From Acidovorax sp. CCYZU-2555 (GTDB lineage: Bacteria > Pseudomonadota > Gammaproteobacteria > Burkholderiales > Burkholderiaceae_C), in the NCBI RefSeq assembly GCF_018413525.1, contig NZ_JAHCDD010000016.1:1-64000 (forward strand): a DNA stretch of 64,000 nucleotides, in the 5' to 3' direction. This document shows, piece by piece, positions 51,214 to 59,440 of the stretch. The notes beneath the pieces are model-generated. The model worked only from the letters and a program-made list of their open reading frames with translations, was not told the origin of the DNA and did not search any database. A program made the translations under genes and the position numbers. Every line of letters starts with the position of its first letter. The stretch's first letter is position 1.

Positions 51214-51244
51214 AAAGCCTGCTATCTTTTGGATAGCAGGCTTT
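51214..51244 (-). terminator. Terminator of tRNA-Lys
   Basis: A 13-bp perfect stem (aaagcctgctatc / gatagcaggcttt) with a 5-base loop. On the minus strand it is followed by ttttttgtttta. It lies 12 bases past the tRNA 3' end. Confidence 0.9.
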
Positions 51245-51256
51245 CTTTATGGGGGT

Positions 51257-51332
51257 TGGTGGGTCGTGCGTGATTCGAACACGCGACCTACGGATTAAAA
51301 GTCCGCTGCTCTACCGACTGAGCTAACGACCC
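51257..51332 (-). tRNA. tRNA-Lys, anticodon TTT, CCA encoded
   Basis: 76 bases including the encoded CCA. The acceptor stem is gggtcgt paired with acgaccc, the anticodon stem-loop reads cggacttttaatccg with TTT in the centre, and the T-loop is gttcgaatc. Followed by a strong terminator. The tcdA gene, whose product modifies A37 of such tRNAs, is immediately upstream on the same strand. Confidence 0.97.
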
Positions 51333-51378
51333 AACCTGCTTCACAAAACTGTTGTTCTGATCAGCGAAGAACTCGATT

Positions 51379-52212
51379 CTAGCATGAAATTTTAGACACT
51401 TTTGGCTCGGTGGCCGCAATTTGGTCGAGCACCCAGCCGGCCGCGCATTGGCCGAAAGTGGCTGTCACGGCAACGACCGAGCCGTAGCCGTGGCAATTGA
51501 GCGTGCCGTCGGCGTTGTCGAGCGCGCAGGATGCGTCGGGCGGGGCGACGGCTTCGCGACTGAAGACGCAGGCTACGCCCATCTTCTTGCCGTCGCGCGG
51601 CGCGTTGTGTTCCCGGCGCAGGCGGTAGCGCAACTGGGCGAGCAGCGGGTCGTGGGTGGTCTGGCTCAGGTCGTCGATGTCGACCTTGTGGGCCTGGCGC
51701 TTGCCGCCGGCTGCACCCACGCTGATGAACAGCAGTTTGTTGCGGCGCGCATGGGCGGCCATGGCCGTCTTGGCCTTGACCTGGTCGCAGGCGTCGATCA
51801 CGGCCGTCACGCCCTCGGGCAACAACGCCGGCCAGTTGTCGGGCTCGACGAATTCCTCGATGCAGTGCACTTCGCAATCGGGGTGGATCTGCGCAATGCG
51901 TTCGCGCATCGCGACCACCTTGGCCTGGCCCACGGTCGAGGTGAGCGCATGGATCTGGCGGTTGATGTTGGATTCTGCGACCTGGTCCAGGTCGATCAGC
52001 GTGATGCGGCCCACGCCGCTGCGCGCCAGCGCTTCGGCGGCCCAGGAGCCGACGCCGCCGATGCCGACCACGGCCACATGCGCGCCGCGGATGCGCTGCG
52101 CACCCGGCACGCCGTACAGACGTTCCAGGCCGCCGAAGCGGCGCTGGTTGTCGGGGGCCAGAAAGTCGGCGTCGGGCAGGGCGGCCGTCGCAATGCTCAG
52201 CGCTTCGGTCAT
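51379..52212 (-). CDS. tcdA: tRNA threonylcarbamoyladenosine dehydratase TcdA
   Basis: E1-like (ThiF/MoeB superfamily) enzyme that cyclises t6A37 to ct6A37 in ANN-decoding tRNAs, 277 residues. ATP-binding loop GIGGVGSWAAEALARSG, then LIDLDQVAESNINRQ, DACDQVKAK and the ISVGAAGGK block characteristic of TcdA/CsdL. Its ATG overlaps the cpoB stop (atga). The tRNA-Lys gene lies 46 bases downstream on the same strand. Confidence 0.9.
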   Translation of the reverse strand: MTEALSIATAALPDADFLAPDNQRRFGGLERLYGVPGAQRIRGAHVAVVGIGGVGSWAAEALARSGVGRITLIDLDQVAESNINRQIHALTSTVGQAKVVAMRERIAQIHPDCEVHCIEEFVEPDNWPALLPEGVTAVIDACDQVKAKTAMAAHARRNKLLFISVGAAGGKRQAHKVDIDDLSQTTHDPLLAQLRYRLRREHNAPRDGKKMGVACVFSREAVAPPDASCALDNADGTLNCHGYGSVVAVTATFGQCAAGWVLDQIAATEPKVSKISC

Positions 52213-52985
52213 TTCAGACGAGAGAGCTGTTCCTTGGCCGCGCCCGCGGCTTCGCTGCGGGGATAGGCCTTGATCAGGTCTTCCAGCGTCTTGCGTGCCG
52301 CGCGCGTGTCTTTCAACTCGGTCTGGCAGTTGGCGATGGACAGCGCGGCTTCGGGCGCACGCGCGTGTTCGGGCGTCGCGGTCAGCAGCGACCTGAAGTT
52401 GGCGATCGCCTCCTTGTAGTCGCGTTCTGCGTATTGCGCATTGCCCAGCCAGAAGCGGGCCGACGGCAGGTAGCCGCTGCGCGGGTACTGGCGGATGAAC
52501 GCGCTGAACGACTTGTTGGCATCAGCGAACTTGCCGCCGCGGAAGACTTCGAGCGCGGCTTCGAAGTCGCGCTTTTCAGCTGGGTCGGCGGTGAACTGCT
52601 GGCCGTCGACGGTCACGGTGACCGGCTCGAATTGCTTGAGCCGTTCTTCCACACCCTGGGCGATGTCCTTTTGCTTGCGTTGCAGTTCAGACGACTGCTG
52701 CAGCAATTGTTCATTTTGCCCACGCAGACGGGCCTGGTCCTGGCGCAGTGTTTCGATCTGCGACTGCAGATCGAGCAGGCTGCGGCGCAGCTGCGAAGTG
52801 TCTTCGCTGGCGCGCTGATTCGACTGCTGCATCGCGTCCAGACGCTGGCGCAGCTCGATGATCGCCTTGCGCGCCTCGTCGTCACCGAACAGGGCGGCCT
52901 GGCTGGCCGTGGCGAACGACGCAGTACAGGCGAATGCCAGTACCAGTCGGGCCACGGAAGTGGTGCGGAAAAACGGTGTTGCCAT
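52209..52985 (-). CDS. cpoB: Cell division coordinator CpoB (YbgF)
   Basis: Periplasmic partner of the Tol-Pal system and of PBP1b, 258 residues. Signal peptide ending ATASQA, an N-terminal trimerising coiled coil (IELRQRLDAMQQSNQRASED and the Gln/Leu-rich stretch after it), then three TPR units (FSAFIRQYPRSGYLPSARFW, LGNAQYAERDYKEAIANF, AALSIANCQTELKDTRAARK). It begins 2 bases after pal ends and overlaps tcdA downstream. Confidence 0.93.
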   Translation of the reverse strand: MATPFFRTTSVARLVLAFACTASFATASQAALFGDDEARKAIIELRQRLDAMQQSNQRASEDTSQLRRSLLDLQSQIETLRQDQARLRGQNEQLLQQSSELQRKQKDIAQGVEERLKQFEPVTVTVDGQQFTADPAEKRDFEAALEVFRGGKFADANKSFSAFIRQYPRSGYLPSARFWLGNAQYAERDYKEAIANFRSLLTATPEHARAPEAALSIANCQTELKDTRAARKTLEDLIKAYPRSEAAGAAKEQLSRLK

Positions 52986-52987
52986 AT

Positions 52988-53530
52988 TTAACGGTAGGAC
53001 AGTTCAGCGCGACGGTTCTGGGCGAAGGCATCTTCGCTGAAACCTTGCACGGCAGGCTTTTCCTTGCCGAAGCTCACCGCTTCGACTTGGGCGTCGGACA
53101 CGCCCAGCAGGCCCAGCGAGCGGCGCACGGCTTCGGCGCGCTTCTGGCCCAGTGCCAGGTTGTATTCGCGGCCGCCGCGTTCGTCGGTGTGGCCTTCGAC
53201 CACGACCTTGCGGCTGGGGGCAGCCTTGATGAAGCGTGCGTGGGCTTCGATCTGCGATTGTGCGTCGGCCTTGATGACGTACGAGTCGTAGTCGAAGTAC
53301 ACGATGCGGCTCACGCCTTGGGGGCCGGCCTGGTCGCCACCCGATTGCGTCAGGTCGACACCTGCCACACCGCTTTGGCCCGTGGCGCCGCCGTTGGCAC
53401 CGGTGCCCGCGCCGCTGCTCAGGGCAGACTTGTCGGTGACGGGGGTTTCGTCGAGCTTGACGCCCGAGCTGCAGCCTGCCATCAGGGCGGCAACGGTCAT
53501 GGCGATGGAAAGGCGTTTGAAGGTAATCAT
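52988..53530 (-). CDS. pal: Peptidoglycan-associated lipoprotein Pal
   Basis: Outer-membrane lipoprotein tethering the membrane to peptidoglycan, 180 residues. Lipobox LMAGC near residue 20, a Gly/Ala/Thr-rich linker, then an OmpA-C domain (YFDYDSYVI, VEGHTDERGGREYNLALGQK, RAEAVRRSLGLLG). The start at 53530 was chosen because ggag lies 7 bases before it and a proper lipoprotein signal follows. Order tolB-pal-cpoB is the standard one. Confidence 0.95.
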   Translation of the reverse strand: MITFKRLSIAMTVAALMAGCSSGVKLDETPVTDKSALSSGAGTGANGGATGQSGVAGVDLTQSGGDQAGPQGVSRIVYFDYDSYVIKADAQSQIEAHARFIKAAPSRKVVVEGHTDERGGREYNLALGQKRAEAVRRSLGLLGVSDAQVEAVSFGKEKPAVQGFSEDAFAQNRRAELSYR

Positions 53531-53599
53531 GGAAAAACTCCGCAGCGTTCGACAGAACGCCATCAGCGATACGGTTGAAAAGAAAAGAACTACAGAAAC

Positions 53600-54919
53600 T
53601 CAGTGTTTGAGGAACGGGCCCCAGTCGGGTTCGCGGATGTCGCCACCCTGGCCGGCGAGTCGCGCCTTGATCTTGCCGTCCAGTGTCGTGGTCATCAGTG
53701 ATTCACGCCCTTGTTGCAGGGTCGCGTACACAATCTGGCGGCTGTTCGGAGCAAAGCTCGGGTTTTCATCGGCCGTGGTATCGGTGATCGCGGTCACGGT
53801 GCCCGCGCTCAGGTCCATCACGTGCAGCTTGAAGCCTCCGCCCACGCGCGAAATATACGCGAGCCAGCGACCGTCCGGACTGACACTTGGAGAAATGTTG
53901 TAGTTGCCGGTGAAGGTCACGCGTTCGGCGCTGCCGCCGCCGGCAGAAACCTTGTAGATCTGCGGTGCACCGCCGCGGTCGCTGACGAAGAAAATCGTCT
54001 GGCCGTCGCTGGAGAACACGGGTTCGGTGTCGATGCCGCTGCTTTGCATCAGGCGGCGCGGCTCGCCGCCTTCGGCGCTGATCATGTACAGCTGCGAGCC
54101 GCCGTCGCGCGTGAGCGTCACGGCCAGCGATTCGCCGTTGGGCGCCCAGGCCGGAGCGCTGTTGGAGCCGCGGAAGTTGGCCAGCAGGCGCCGGCGGCCG
54201 CTGGCCACGTCATGTACGTAGACCACGGGCTTGCGCGATTCGAACGACACATAGGCCACCTGGCGGCCGCTGGGCGACCAGGCCGGGGAGATGATGGGCT
54301 CGGGGCTCGACAGCGCCGATTGCGCGTTCTCGCCATCGGCGTCGGCAATCCACAGGCTGTAGCGCTTGCCGGCCTTGGTCACATAGGTGATGCGCGTCGA
54401 GAAGATGCCGCGCTCGCCGGTGAGTTTTTCGTAGACATAGTCGGCGATGCGGTGGGCCACGAGGCGCAGATCGCCTGAGGTCACGGCAAAGCCCTGGCCG
54501 CCCAGATCCTGGCCGCGCACCACGTCCCAGAGGCGAAAGCGCACGTCGAAACGGCCGTCGGCCAGGCGCGTCACGCTGCCTGTGACCAGCGAGTCGGCCA
54601 TTTTCTGCTTCCACAGCGCGACGTCGGGGCGCGAAGTTTCATCGAGCTGCGTGCCCGAGGCGTCGACGCCTCGGAACTGGCCGCTGCGTTCGAGGTCGGC
54701 CTGGACGATGGCCGCAAGCTTTTGCGGCGACTGGGGCTCGCCGCGGAACGGGGCGATTGCAATCGGCAACTGCGTCAAGCCCACGCCCGTGACTTCGACA
54801 CGGAACTGGGCCAGCGCGGGCAACGCGGAAGAAGAGGCGAGGGCCGCGAGAAAACTGCGGCGCATCGTTTGCGGCACCGCCGCGGAAAAGGAGGTGGATG
54901 GAGTTCGGTCAATAGTCAT
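53600..54919 (-). CDS. tolB: Tol-Pal system beta-propeller protein TolB
   Basis: Periplasmic protein that binds Pal and TolA, about 439 residues. An N-terminal domain (FRVEVTGVGLTQLPIAIAPF) is followed by a six-bladed propeller with repeated SPDG/WSPSG motifs (ISPAWSPSGRQVAYVSF, SPSVSPDGRWLAYIS). The start is uncertain: 54919 gives a leader before the signal, while ATG 54865 gives a plain signal peptide (MRRSFLAALASSSALPALAQ). tolQRA are not upstream; the next gene is divergent msbA. Confidence 0.93.
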   Translation of the reverse strand: MTIDRTPSTSFSAAVPQTMRRSFLAALASSSALPALAQFRVEVTGVGLTQLPIAIAPFRGEPQSPQKLAAIVQADLERSGQFRGVDASGTQLDETSRPDVALWKQKMADSLVTGSVTRLADGRFDVRFRLWDVVRGQDLGGQGFAVTSGDLRLVAHRIADYVYEKLTGERGIFSTRITYVTKAGKRYSLWIADADGENAQSALSSPEPIISPAWSPSGRQVAYVSFESRKPVVYVHDVASGRRRLLANFRGSNSAPAWAPNGESLAVTLTRDGGSQLYMISAEGGEPRRLMQSSGIDTEPVFSSDGQTIFFVSDRGGAPQIYKVSAGGGSAERVTFTGNYNISPSVSPDGRWLAYISRVGGGFKLHVMDLSAGTVTAITDTTADENPSFAPNSRQIVYATLQQGRESLMTTTLDGKIKARLAGQGGDIREPDWGPFLKH

Positions 54920-55165
54920 TGGCAACCATCTTAGTGTGACCAACACAACCCTTGGCACATCGTTGCGTTGCCTGGGCGCGTGCAAGTTGCACTGCGCCTG
55001 GTGTCCACCGCAAATCCCGCGATTTTTCGGGCCGTGTCAGGCCGTGTCAGCGACTGTTGCTCCGGGTAAATCCCGGTGCTTACGGATCGCATGTTACACA
55101 CTCTGGCGCGGCCGAACTGTAAGAGGATGAACAGTCATGCCGTAGGGCCGTAAAATTCGCGTCAC

Positions 55166-56944
55166 ATGCAAGCATCCCACTCCGCCCCAGAAGCCCCAGC
55201 CCTCGTGCCTTCGCGTCCCTTGAGCATGCGCCAGCGTCTGCAGCGTCTTGCGCCTTATTTCGGCGGACGTCGCTGGACCTGGGTGCTGGCCGTGGCCGCA
55301 ATGCTGGTCGGCGCCGCGACCGAACCCATGATTCCGGCGCTGCTCAAACCCCTGCTGGACAACGGATTTACCGACGGCAGCCTGCAGCTGTGGCTGGTGC
55401 CCGTGGCCATCATGGGCGTGTTCCTGTTGCGCGGCATCGCCCAGTTCGTCGGCCAGTACGCGCTGGCGCGCATTGCCAACGAAGGCATGCTGAGCCTGCG
55501 GCACGCGCTGTTCGACCGACTGCTGGCCGCAGACATGGCGCTGTTCTCGCGCCACTCGGCGAGCAGCTTGTCGAACACCGTGGTCTATGAAGTGCAGACC
55601 GGCTCGACGCTGCTGGTCCAGGCCATGATGGGCCTGTCGCGCGACAGCTTCACGCTGATCGCCTTGCTCGGTTACCTGCTCTATCTGAATTGGCAGCTGA
55701 CGCTGGTCGTGGGCCTGGTCGTGCCCGGCGTGGCATGGATCATGAAGACGCTGTCGCGCCGGCTGTACCGCATCACCAAGGACAGCCAGGAAGCCACCGA
55801 TTCGCTGGCCTATGTGGTCGAAGAGAACGTGCTGGCCCACCGCATGGTGCGCCTGCACGGCGCGCAAGACGTGCAGCAAAAGCGCTTTGGCGGTTTGAGC
55901 CAGCGCCTGCGCCACCTGGCCGTCAAATCGACGATTGCCTCCGCTGCCATGACGCCGCTGACGCAGCTGCTGGCCGCGGCCGCGCTGTCGACCGTGATCT
56001 GCATTGCGCTGTGGCAAAGCCGCCAGGCGCTGCGCGCCGACGATGTGACCGTGGGCGGCTTCGTGTCGTTCATCACCGCCATGCTGATGCTGGTGGCGCC
56101 GATACGCCGTCTGGCCGATGTGGCCAACCCGATCACGCGCGGCGTGGCCGCGCTCGAACGTGGCTTGGCGCTGCTCGACAGCACTCAGGCCGAACAGGGC
56201 GGCACCCACCGCCAGGAGCGCGCGCAAGGTGCGATCGAGTTGCGCGATGTAGGCGTGGCGTTCGGTGAAGATGAGGCCCCCGCGTTGGCCCAGGTGAACC
56301 TGCGCGTGCAGCCCGGCGAAGTCGTGGCCCTGGTCGGGCCTTCGGGCGCGGGCAAGACCACGCTGGTCAACCTGCTGCCGCGCTTTCTCGCGCCGACCAG
56401 CGGCGAGCTGCTGCTCGATGGCCGGCCGCTGGCCGAATGGGATCTGGCCAGCCTGCGCCGGCAGTTCGCGATGGTCAGCCAGGACGTGGTGATGTTCAAT
56501 GACAGCATTGCCGCCAACGTCGCGCTGGGTGCGGAGCTCGACGAGGCCAAGGTCTGGGCCAGCCTCGAAGCGGCGAATCTGGGTGATCACGTGCGCCGCA
56601 TGCCCCAGGGCCTGCAGACCGTGGTCGGCCACAACGCGGTGCAGCTTTCGGGCGGCCAGCGCCAGCGGCTGGCGATTGCGCGCGCGGTCTACAAGGACGC
56701 GCCGATTCTGATTCTGGACGAAGCGACTTCAGCGCTCGATACCGAGTCCGAGCGCCTGGTGCAGGACGCGCTGCAGCGGCTGATGCAGAACCGCACGACG
56801 CTGGTCATTGCCCACCGCCTGTCGACCATAGAACATGCGGATCGTGTGGTGGTCATGGAGCGCGGTCATATCGTGGAGCAGGGCACGCACGCGCAGTTGC
56901 TGGCCCAGGGCGGGCTGTATGCGAGGTTGCAGGCCGCGGGCTAG
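55166..56944 (+). CDS. msbA: Lipid A/phospholipid ABC exporter MsbA
   Basis: Homodimeric inner-membrane flippase for lipid A core, 592 residues. Six membrane segments in the first 330 residues, then an ATPase domain with Walker A GPSGAGKTT, signature LSGGQRQRLAIARA, Walker B ILILDEATSALD and a switch His in IAHRLSTIEHADR. The start lacks a good ribosome site; an ATG 20 codons later is an alternative. Divergent from tolB; convergent with the small effector-like gene. Confidence 0.92.
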   Translation: MQASHSAPEAPALVPSRPLSMRQRLQRLAPYFGGRRWTWVLAVAAMLVGAATEPMIPALLKPLLDNGFTDGSLQLWLVPVAIMGVFLLRGIAQFVGQYALARIANEGMLSLRHALFDRLLAADMALFSRHSASSLSNTVVYEVQTGSTLLVQAMMGLSRDSFTLIALLGYLLYLNWQLTLVVGLVVPGVAWIMKTLSRRLYRITKDSQEATDSLAYVVEENVLAHRMVRLHGAQDVQQKRFGGLSQRLRHLAVKSTIASAAMTPLTQLLAAAALSTVICIALWQSRQALRADDVTVGGFVSFITAMLMLVAPIRRLADVANPITRGVAALERGLALLDSTQAEQGGTHRQERAQGAIELRDVGVAFGEDEAPALAQVNLRVQPGEVVALVGPSGAGKTTLVNLLPRFLAPTSGELLLDGRPLAEWDLASLRRQFAMVSQDVVMFNDSIAANVALGAELDEAKVWASLEAANLGDHVRRMPQGLQTVVGHNAVQLSGGQRQRLAIARAVYKDAPILILDEATSALDTESERLVQDALQRLMQNRTTLVIAHRLSTIEHADRVVVMERGHIVEQGTHAQLLAQGGLYARLQAAG

Positions 56945-56992
56945 GAGCGCGCCGGGCAGGTGCTGCCGGCGAGGTGCGGCCGGGTGCGCCGT

Positions 56993-57505
56993 TCAAATCC
57001 CGTTCTTTGCCAATTCAGTGCCCACCTGAAGTACCGCCGATGCAATCGCCATGGGTGGCGAAAAGGTCGCGCCTACATTGAATAGCAGTTTGGCACCCGA
57101 CACCGCGACGGACTCGAAGTCTCCCGACTGGTAGTTGCGATAGGCTTCCTCGGCGTTGCCCACCGCATCGGCAAGGTTGTAGAAGCGGCCCAGGCCCAGG
57201 GCTGCAGCGGCTTTGAAGATTGAGATTCCAGCCTGCAAGGAATCGCCCTTCTTGTAGGATTGCGCGCCGCTGTAGAGATTGGTGAACATGCCCACCTTGG
57301 CCATGAACAGCTGGGCTGCCAGTTTCGGAATGCCCTTTTTCATGAAGATATCGGTGACCAGCGATGCCGCGGAGGCGGTCTTGTCGACCGTCCCCAGATG
57401 GTTGGCGGCCGTGCCGGTGGTCTCGGGCGGATCGGCAGCTTTCCTTTCGAGGTGGGCGCGAAACATGGGAAACGAGAACGGGGTAGTTCCAGGCGTGAAG
57501 CTCAT
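56993..57505 (-). CDS. Type III effector-like small protein, unrecognised
   Basis: 170 residues, no family recognised. A Pro/Thr/Ser/Phe-rich N-terminus (MSFTPGTTPFSFPMFRAHLE) is followed by predicted helices with two hydrophobic stretches (ISIFKAAAALGLGRFYNLAD, AVSGAKLLFNVGATFSPPMA). It begins 12 bases after a CesT-like chaperone gene on the same strand, which is the basis for suggesting type III secretion. A weak ribosome site implies translation coupled to the chaperone. Confidence 0.5.
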   Translation of the reverse strand: MSFTPGTTPFSFPMFRAHLERKAADPPETTGTAANHLGTVDKTASAASLVTDIFMKKGIPKLAAQLFMAKVGMFTNLYSGAQSYKKGDSLQAGISIFKAAAALGLGRFYNLADAVGNAEEAYRNYQSGDFESVAVSGAKLLFNVGATFSPPMAIASAVLQVGTELAKNGI

Positions 57506-57517
57506 GCGGGTTCGCTT

Positions 57518-58006
57518 TCAGGCAAAGTTGGAACGCATGAACCCGGCATCGGGCGCAGCCGATTCGATGGGGGGCGCCAGGACTTTTTCAATGTCGCGCG
57601 AGGCAATTGAGCGCGCAAGCTGCTCGGCATGTCTGCCAAATGCCGCCAGCAACTGGAAGAACGCCTCCTCCTGCCACTGTTCCTCGCCCGGGGACCAGAC
57701 CAGACGCAGAAGAATCTGGCGCGTCTGCGGGGCGATGCCGACATGACCCGTACCCGACAATATCGGGTCCAGATTCAGTGCCAGAAGGGCTTGATACAGC
57801 TGCGGCGGGGTGCTGTCATCCACTTCGCCGAGTTCGGCGGTCAGCACCAGTGCCGGGCGCTGCGGCACGGGCTCGATGCCCAGCTGCACGCCGCCCTGGG
57901 TTTCCAGCACGAAAGCGCCCTCGTCGGTGAAGCCAATGGTGATGTCCCAGGCGTCTTCAATGCTTTTTGCCCAGTTTCTCAGTGATGTCGCGGAATCAAG
58001 CACCAT
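57518..58006 (-). CDS. CesT-like type III secretion chaperone, second locus
   Basis: 162 residues, acidic. The pattern matches the CesT fold: LRNWAKSIEDAWDITIGFTD, GGVQLGIEPVPQRPALVLTA, LGEVDDSTPPQLYQALLALN, a strand segment HVGIAPQTRQILLRLVW and a C-terminal helix LLAAFGRHAEQLARSI. A very strong ribosome site (aggagggg) precedes the ATG. It is followed by the effector-like gene and preceded by selD. Sequence similarity to the chaperone at 14327-14779 is at fold level only. Confidence 0.6.
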   Translation of the reverse strand: MVLDSATSLRNWAKSIEDAWDITIGFTDEGAFVLETQGGVQLGIEPVPQRPALVLTAELGEVDDSTPPQLYQALLALNLDPILSGTGHVGIAPQTRQILLRLVWSPGEEQWQEEAFFQLLAAFGRHAEQLARSIASRDIEKVLAPPIESAAPDAGFMRSNFA

Positions 58007-58115
58007 GTTCCCCTCCTGCCGTAGTGGAGGTAAGTAACAAATGCCGCGATCCAGTTCCTTGCCAAGCTAGCGGTGATGCGCCCGCTGGGGGCGCTGGCAC
58101 AGCTCGCGCCCCGCT

Positions 58116-59186
58116 TTAACCCATTACGCTCACCTGAGCGGCGCCGGCCTCCATGCGGCCAATGACGCCAGCCTGGGCAAAGCCCTGGGCCGCAAACAGG
58201 TCGAGCACCTGCTGCACGCTGCCCGGGGTGCACGACACCAGCAGCCCGCCCGAGGTCTGTGGATCGGTGAGCAAGGCCTGCAAGGATGCGGGCACTTGGG
58301 CATCGATCACGATCTGGTCGCCATAGGCCGCCCAGTTGCGCGCCGACGCGCCCGTCACCACACCTTGTTCGGCAAACGCCTGTACCGTGGGCAGCAGCGG
58401 CAGCGCGCGGCTGTCGATGCGCGCCGTGAGGCCGGCGCCGCGCGCAAGTTCCAGCGTGTGGCCCAGCAGGCCGAAGCCGGTCACGTCGGTCAGCGCATGC
58501 ACGCCTTCGATCTGCGACAGCGCCGTGCCCGGGCGGTTGAGCTGGGTCGTGGTCTGGACCATGGCGCGGTAGCCGTTGTCGTCCAGCAGGTTCTTCTTCA
58601 GTGCGGCCGACAGGATGCCCACGCCCAGCGGCTTGCCCAGCACCAGCAGATCGCCGGCCTGGGCATCGGCATTGCGCTTCATATGTTTGGGATTGACGAT
58701 GCCAATGCCCACCAGCCCGTAGATGGGCTCGACCGAGTCGATCGAATGCCCGCCAGCCAGTGGAATGCCGGCTTCGCGGCAGATCGATTCGCCGCCTTCG
58801 AGCACCTTGGCGATGACGGCATGCGGCAGCACATTGATGGGCATGCCGACGATGGCCAGCGCCATCAGCGGCGTGGCGCCCATGGCATAGATGTCCGACA
58901 GCGCATTGGCCGCGGCGATGCGCCCGAAGTCATACGGGTCGTCGACGATGGGCATGAAGAAGTCGGTGGTTGCGACAATGGCCTGCTCGTCGTTGATGCG
59001 GTACACGGCCGCGTCGTCGGCGGTCTCGTTGCCCACCAGCAGATCGGGGAAGAACTGCTTGGGCAGCGCGCTTTGCCCGATCAGCTGCGCCAGCACGCCC
59101 GGCGCGATCTTGCAGCCGCAGCCGCCGCCGTGGGACAGGGAAGTCAGGCGTGGTGCGGCCTGGGGCAGGGTGGTGGAGTCGTTCAT
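58116..59186 (-). CDS. selD: Selenide, water dikinase
   Basis: Makes selenophosphate, the selenium donor for tRNA-Sec and seleno-modified tRNAs, 356 residues. The catalytic Gly-rich loop is SHGGGCGCKIAP with C23 and K26, so the enzyme uses Cys rather than selenocysteine. ATP-binding Asp residues are in NETADDAAVYR and TTDFFMPIVDDPYDFG. The start at 59186 was chosen because a longer frame would run through tRNA-Sec. Last gene of the selenocysteine cassette. Confidence 0.95.
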   Translation of the reverse strand: MNDSTTLPQAAPRLTSLSHGGGCGCKIAPGVLAQLIGQSALPKQFFPDLLVGNETADDAAVYRINDEQAIVATTDFFMPIVDDPYDFGRIAAANALSDIYAMGATPLMALAIVGMPINVLPHAVIAKVLEGGESICREAGIPLAGGHSIDSVEPIYGLVGIGIVNPKHMKRNADAQAGDLLVLGKPLGVGILSAALKKNLLDDNGYRAMVQTTTQLNRPGTALSQIEGVHALTDVTGFGLLGHTLELARGAGLTARIDSRALPLLPTVQAFAEQGVVTGASARNWAAYGDQIVIDAQVPASLQALLTDPQTSGGLLVSCTPGSVQQVLDLFAAQGFAQAGVIGRMEAGAAQVSVMG

Positions 59187-59307
59187 GGTGTGTTCTCGCT
59201 GTTCAGCGCGCGCAGGCGCGCGGCGGTGGGCAGCTGCCATTATGGACAGGCCAGGCGAGATTGGCAGCCCGGTCCACATGCCAGACGGGCTGGCGACAGG
59301 CGAAAGA

Positions 59308-59403
59308 TGGCGGAAAGCAGCAGGAGTCGAACCTACCCAGGAGCGACTGACGCCCCTCACCGGGTTTGAAGCCCGGCCACACCACCGGGTGTGCATGCCT
59401 TCC
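59308..59403 (-). tRNA. selC: tRNA-Sec, anticodon TCA, CCA encoded
   Basis: 96 bases with the encoded CCA. The acceptor stem has 8 pairs (ggaaggca with tgctttcc), longer than in ordinary tRNAs. The anticodon loop is ggcttcaaacc with TCA, reading UGA. A long variable arm (gaggggcgtcagtcgctcctg region) and ggttcgactcc T-loop follow. It lies between selB and selD. Confidence 0.97.
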
Positions 59404-59440
59404 ATGGGTGCCCGGCCCCTTGGAGGGCAGGCACGCGAGC

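Noticed and set aside
59308-59403. Prophage or island attachment repeat derived from the tRNA-Sec 3' end
   Set aside because: No second copy of the T-loop/acceptor sequence was found near the chaperone-effector pair, and selD lies in between.
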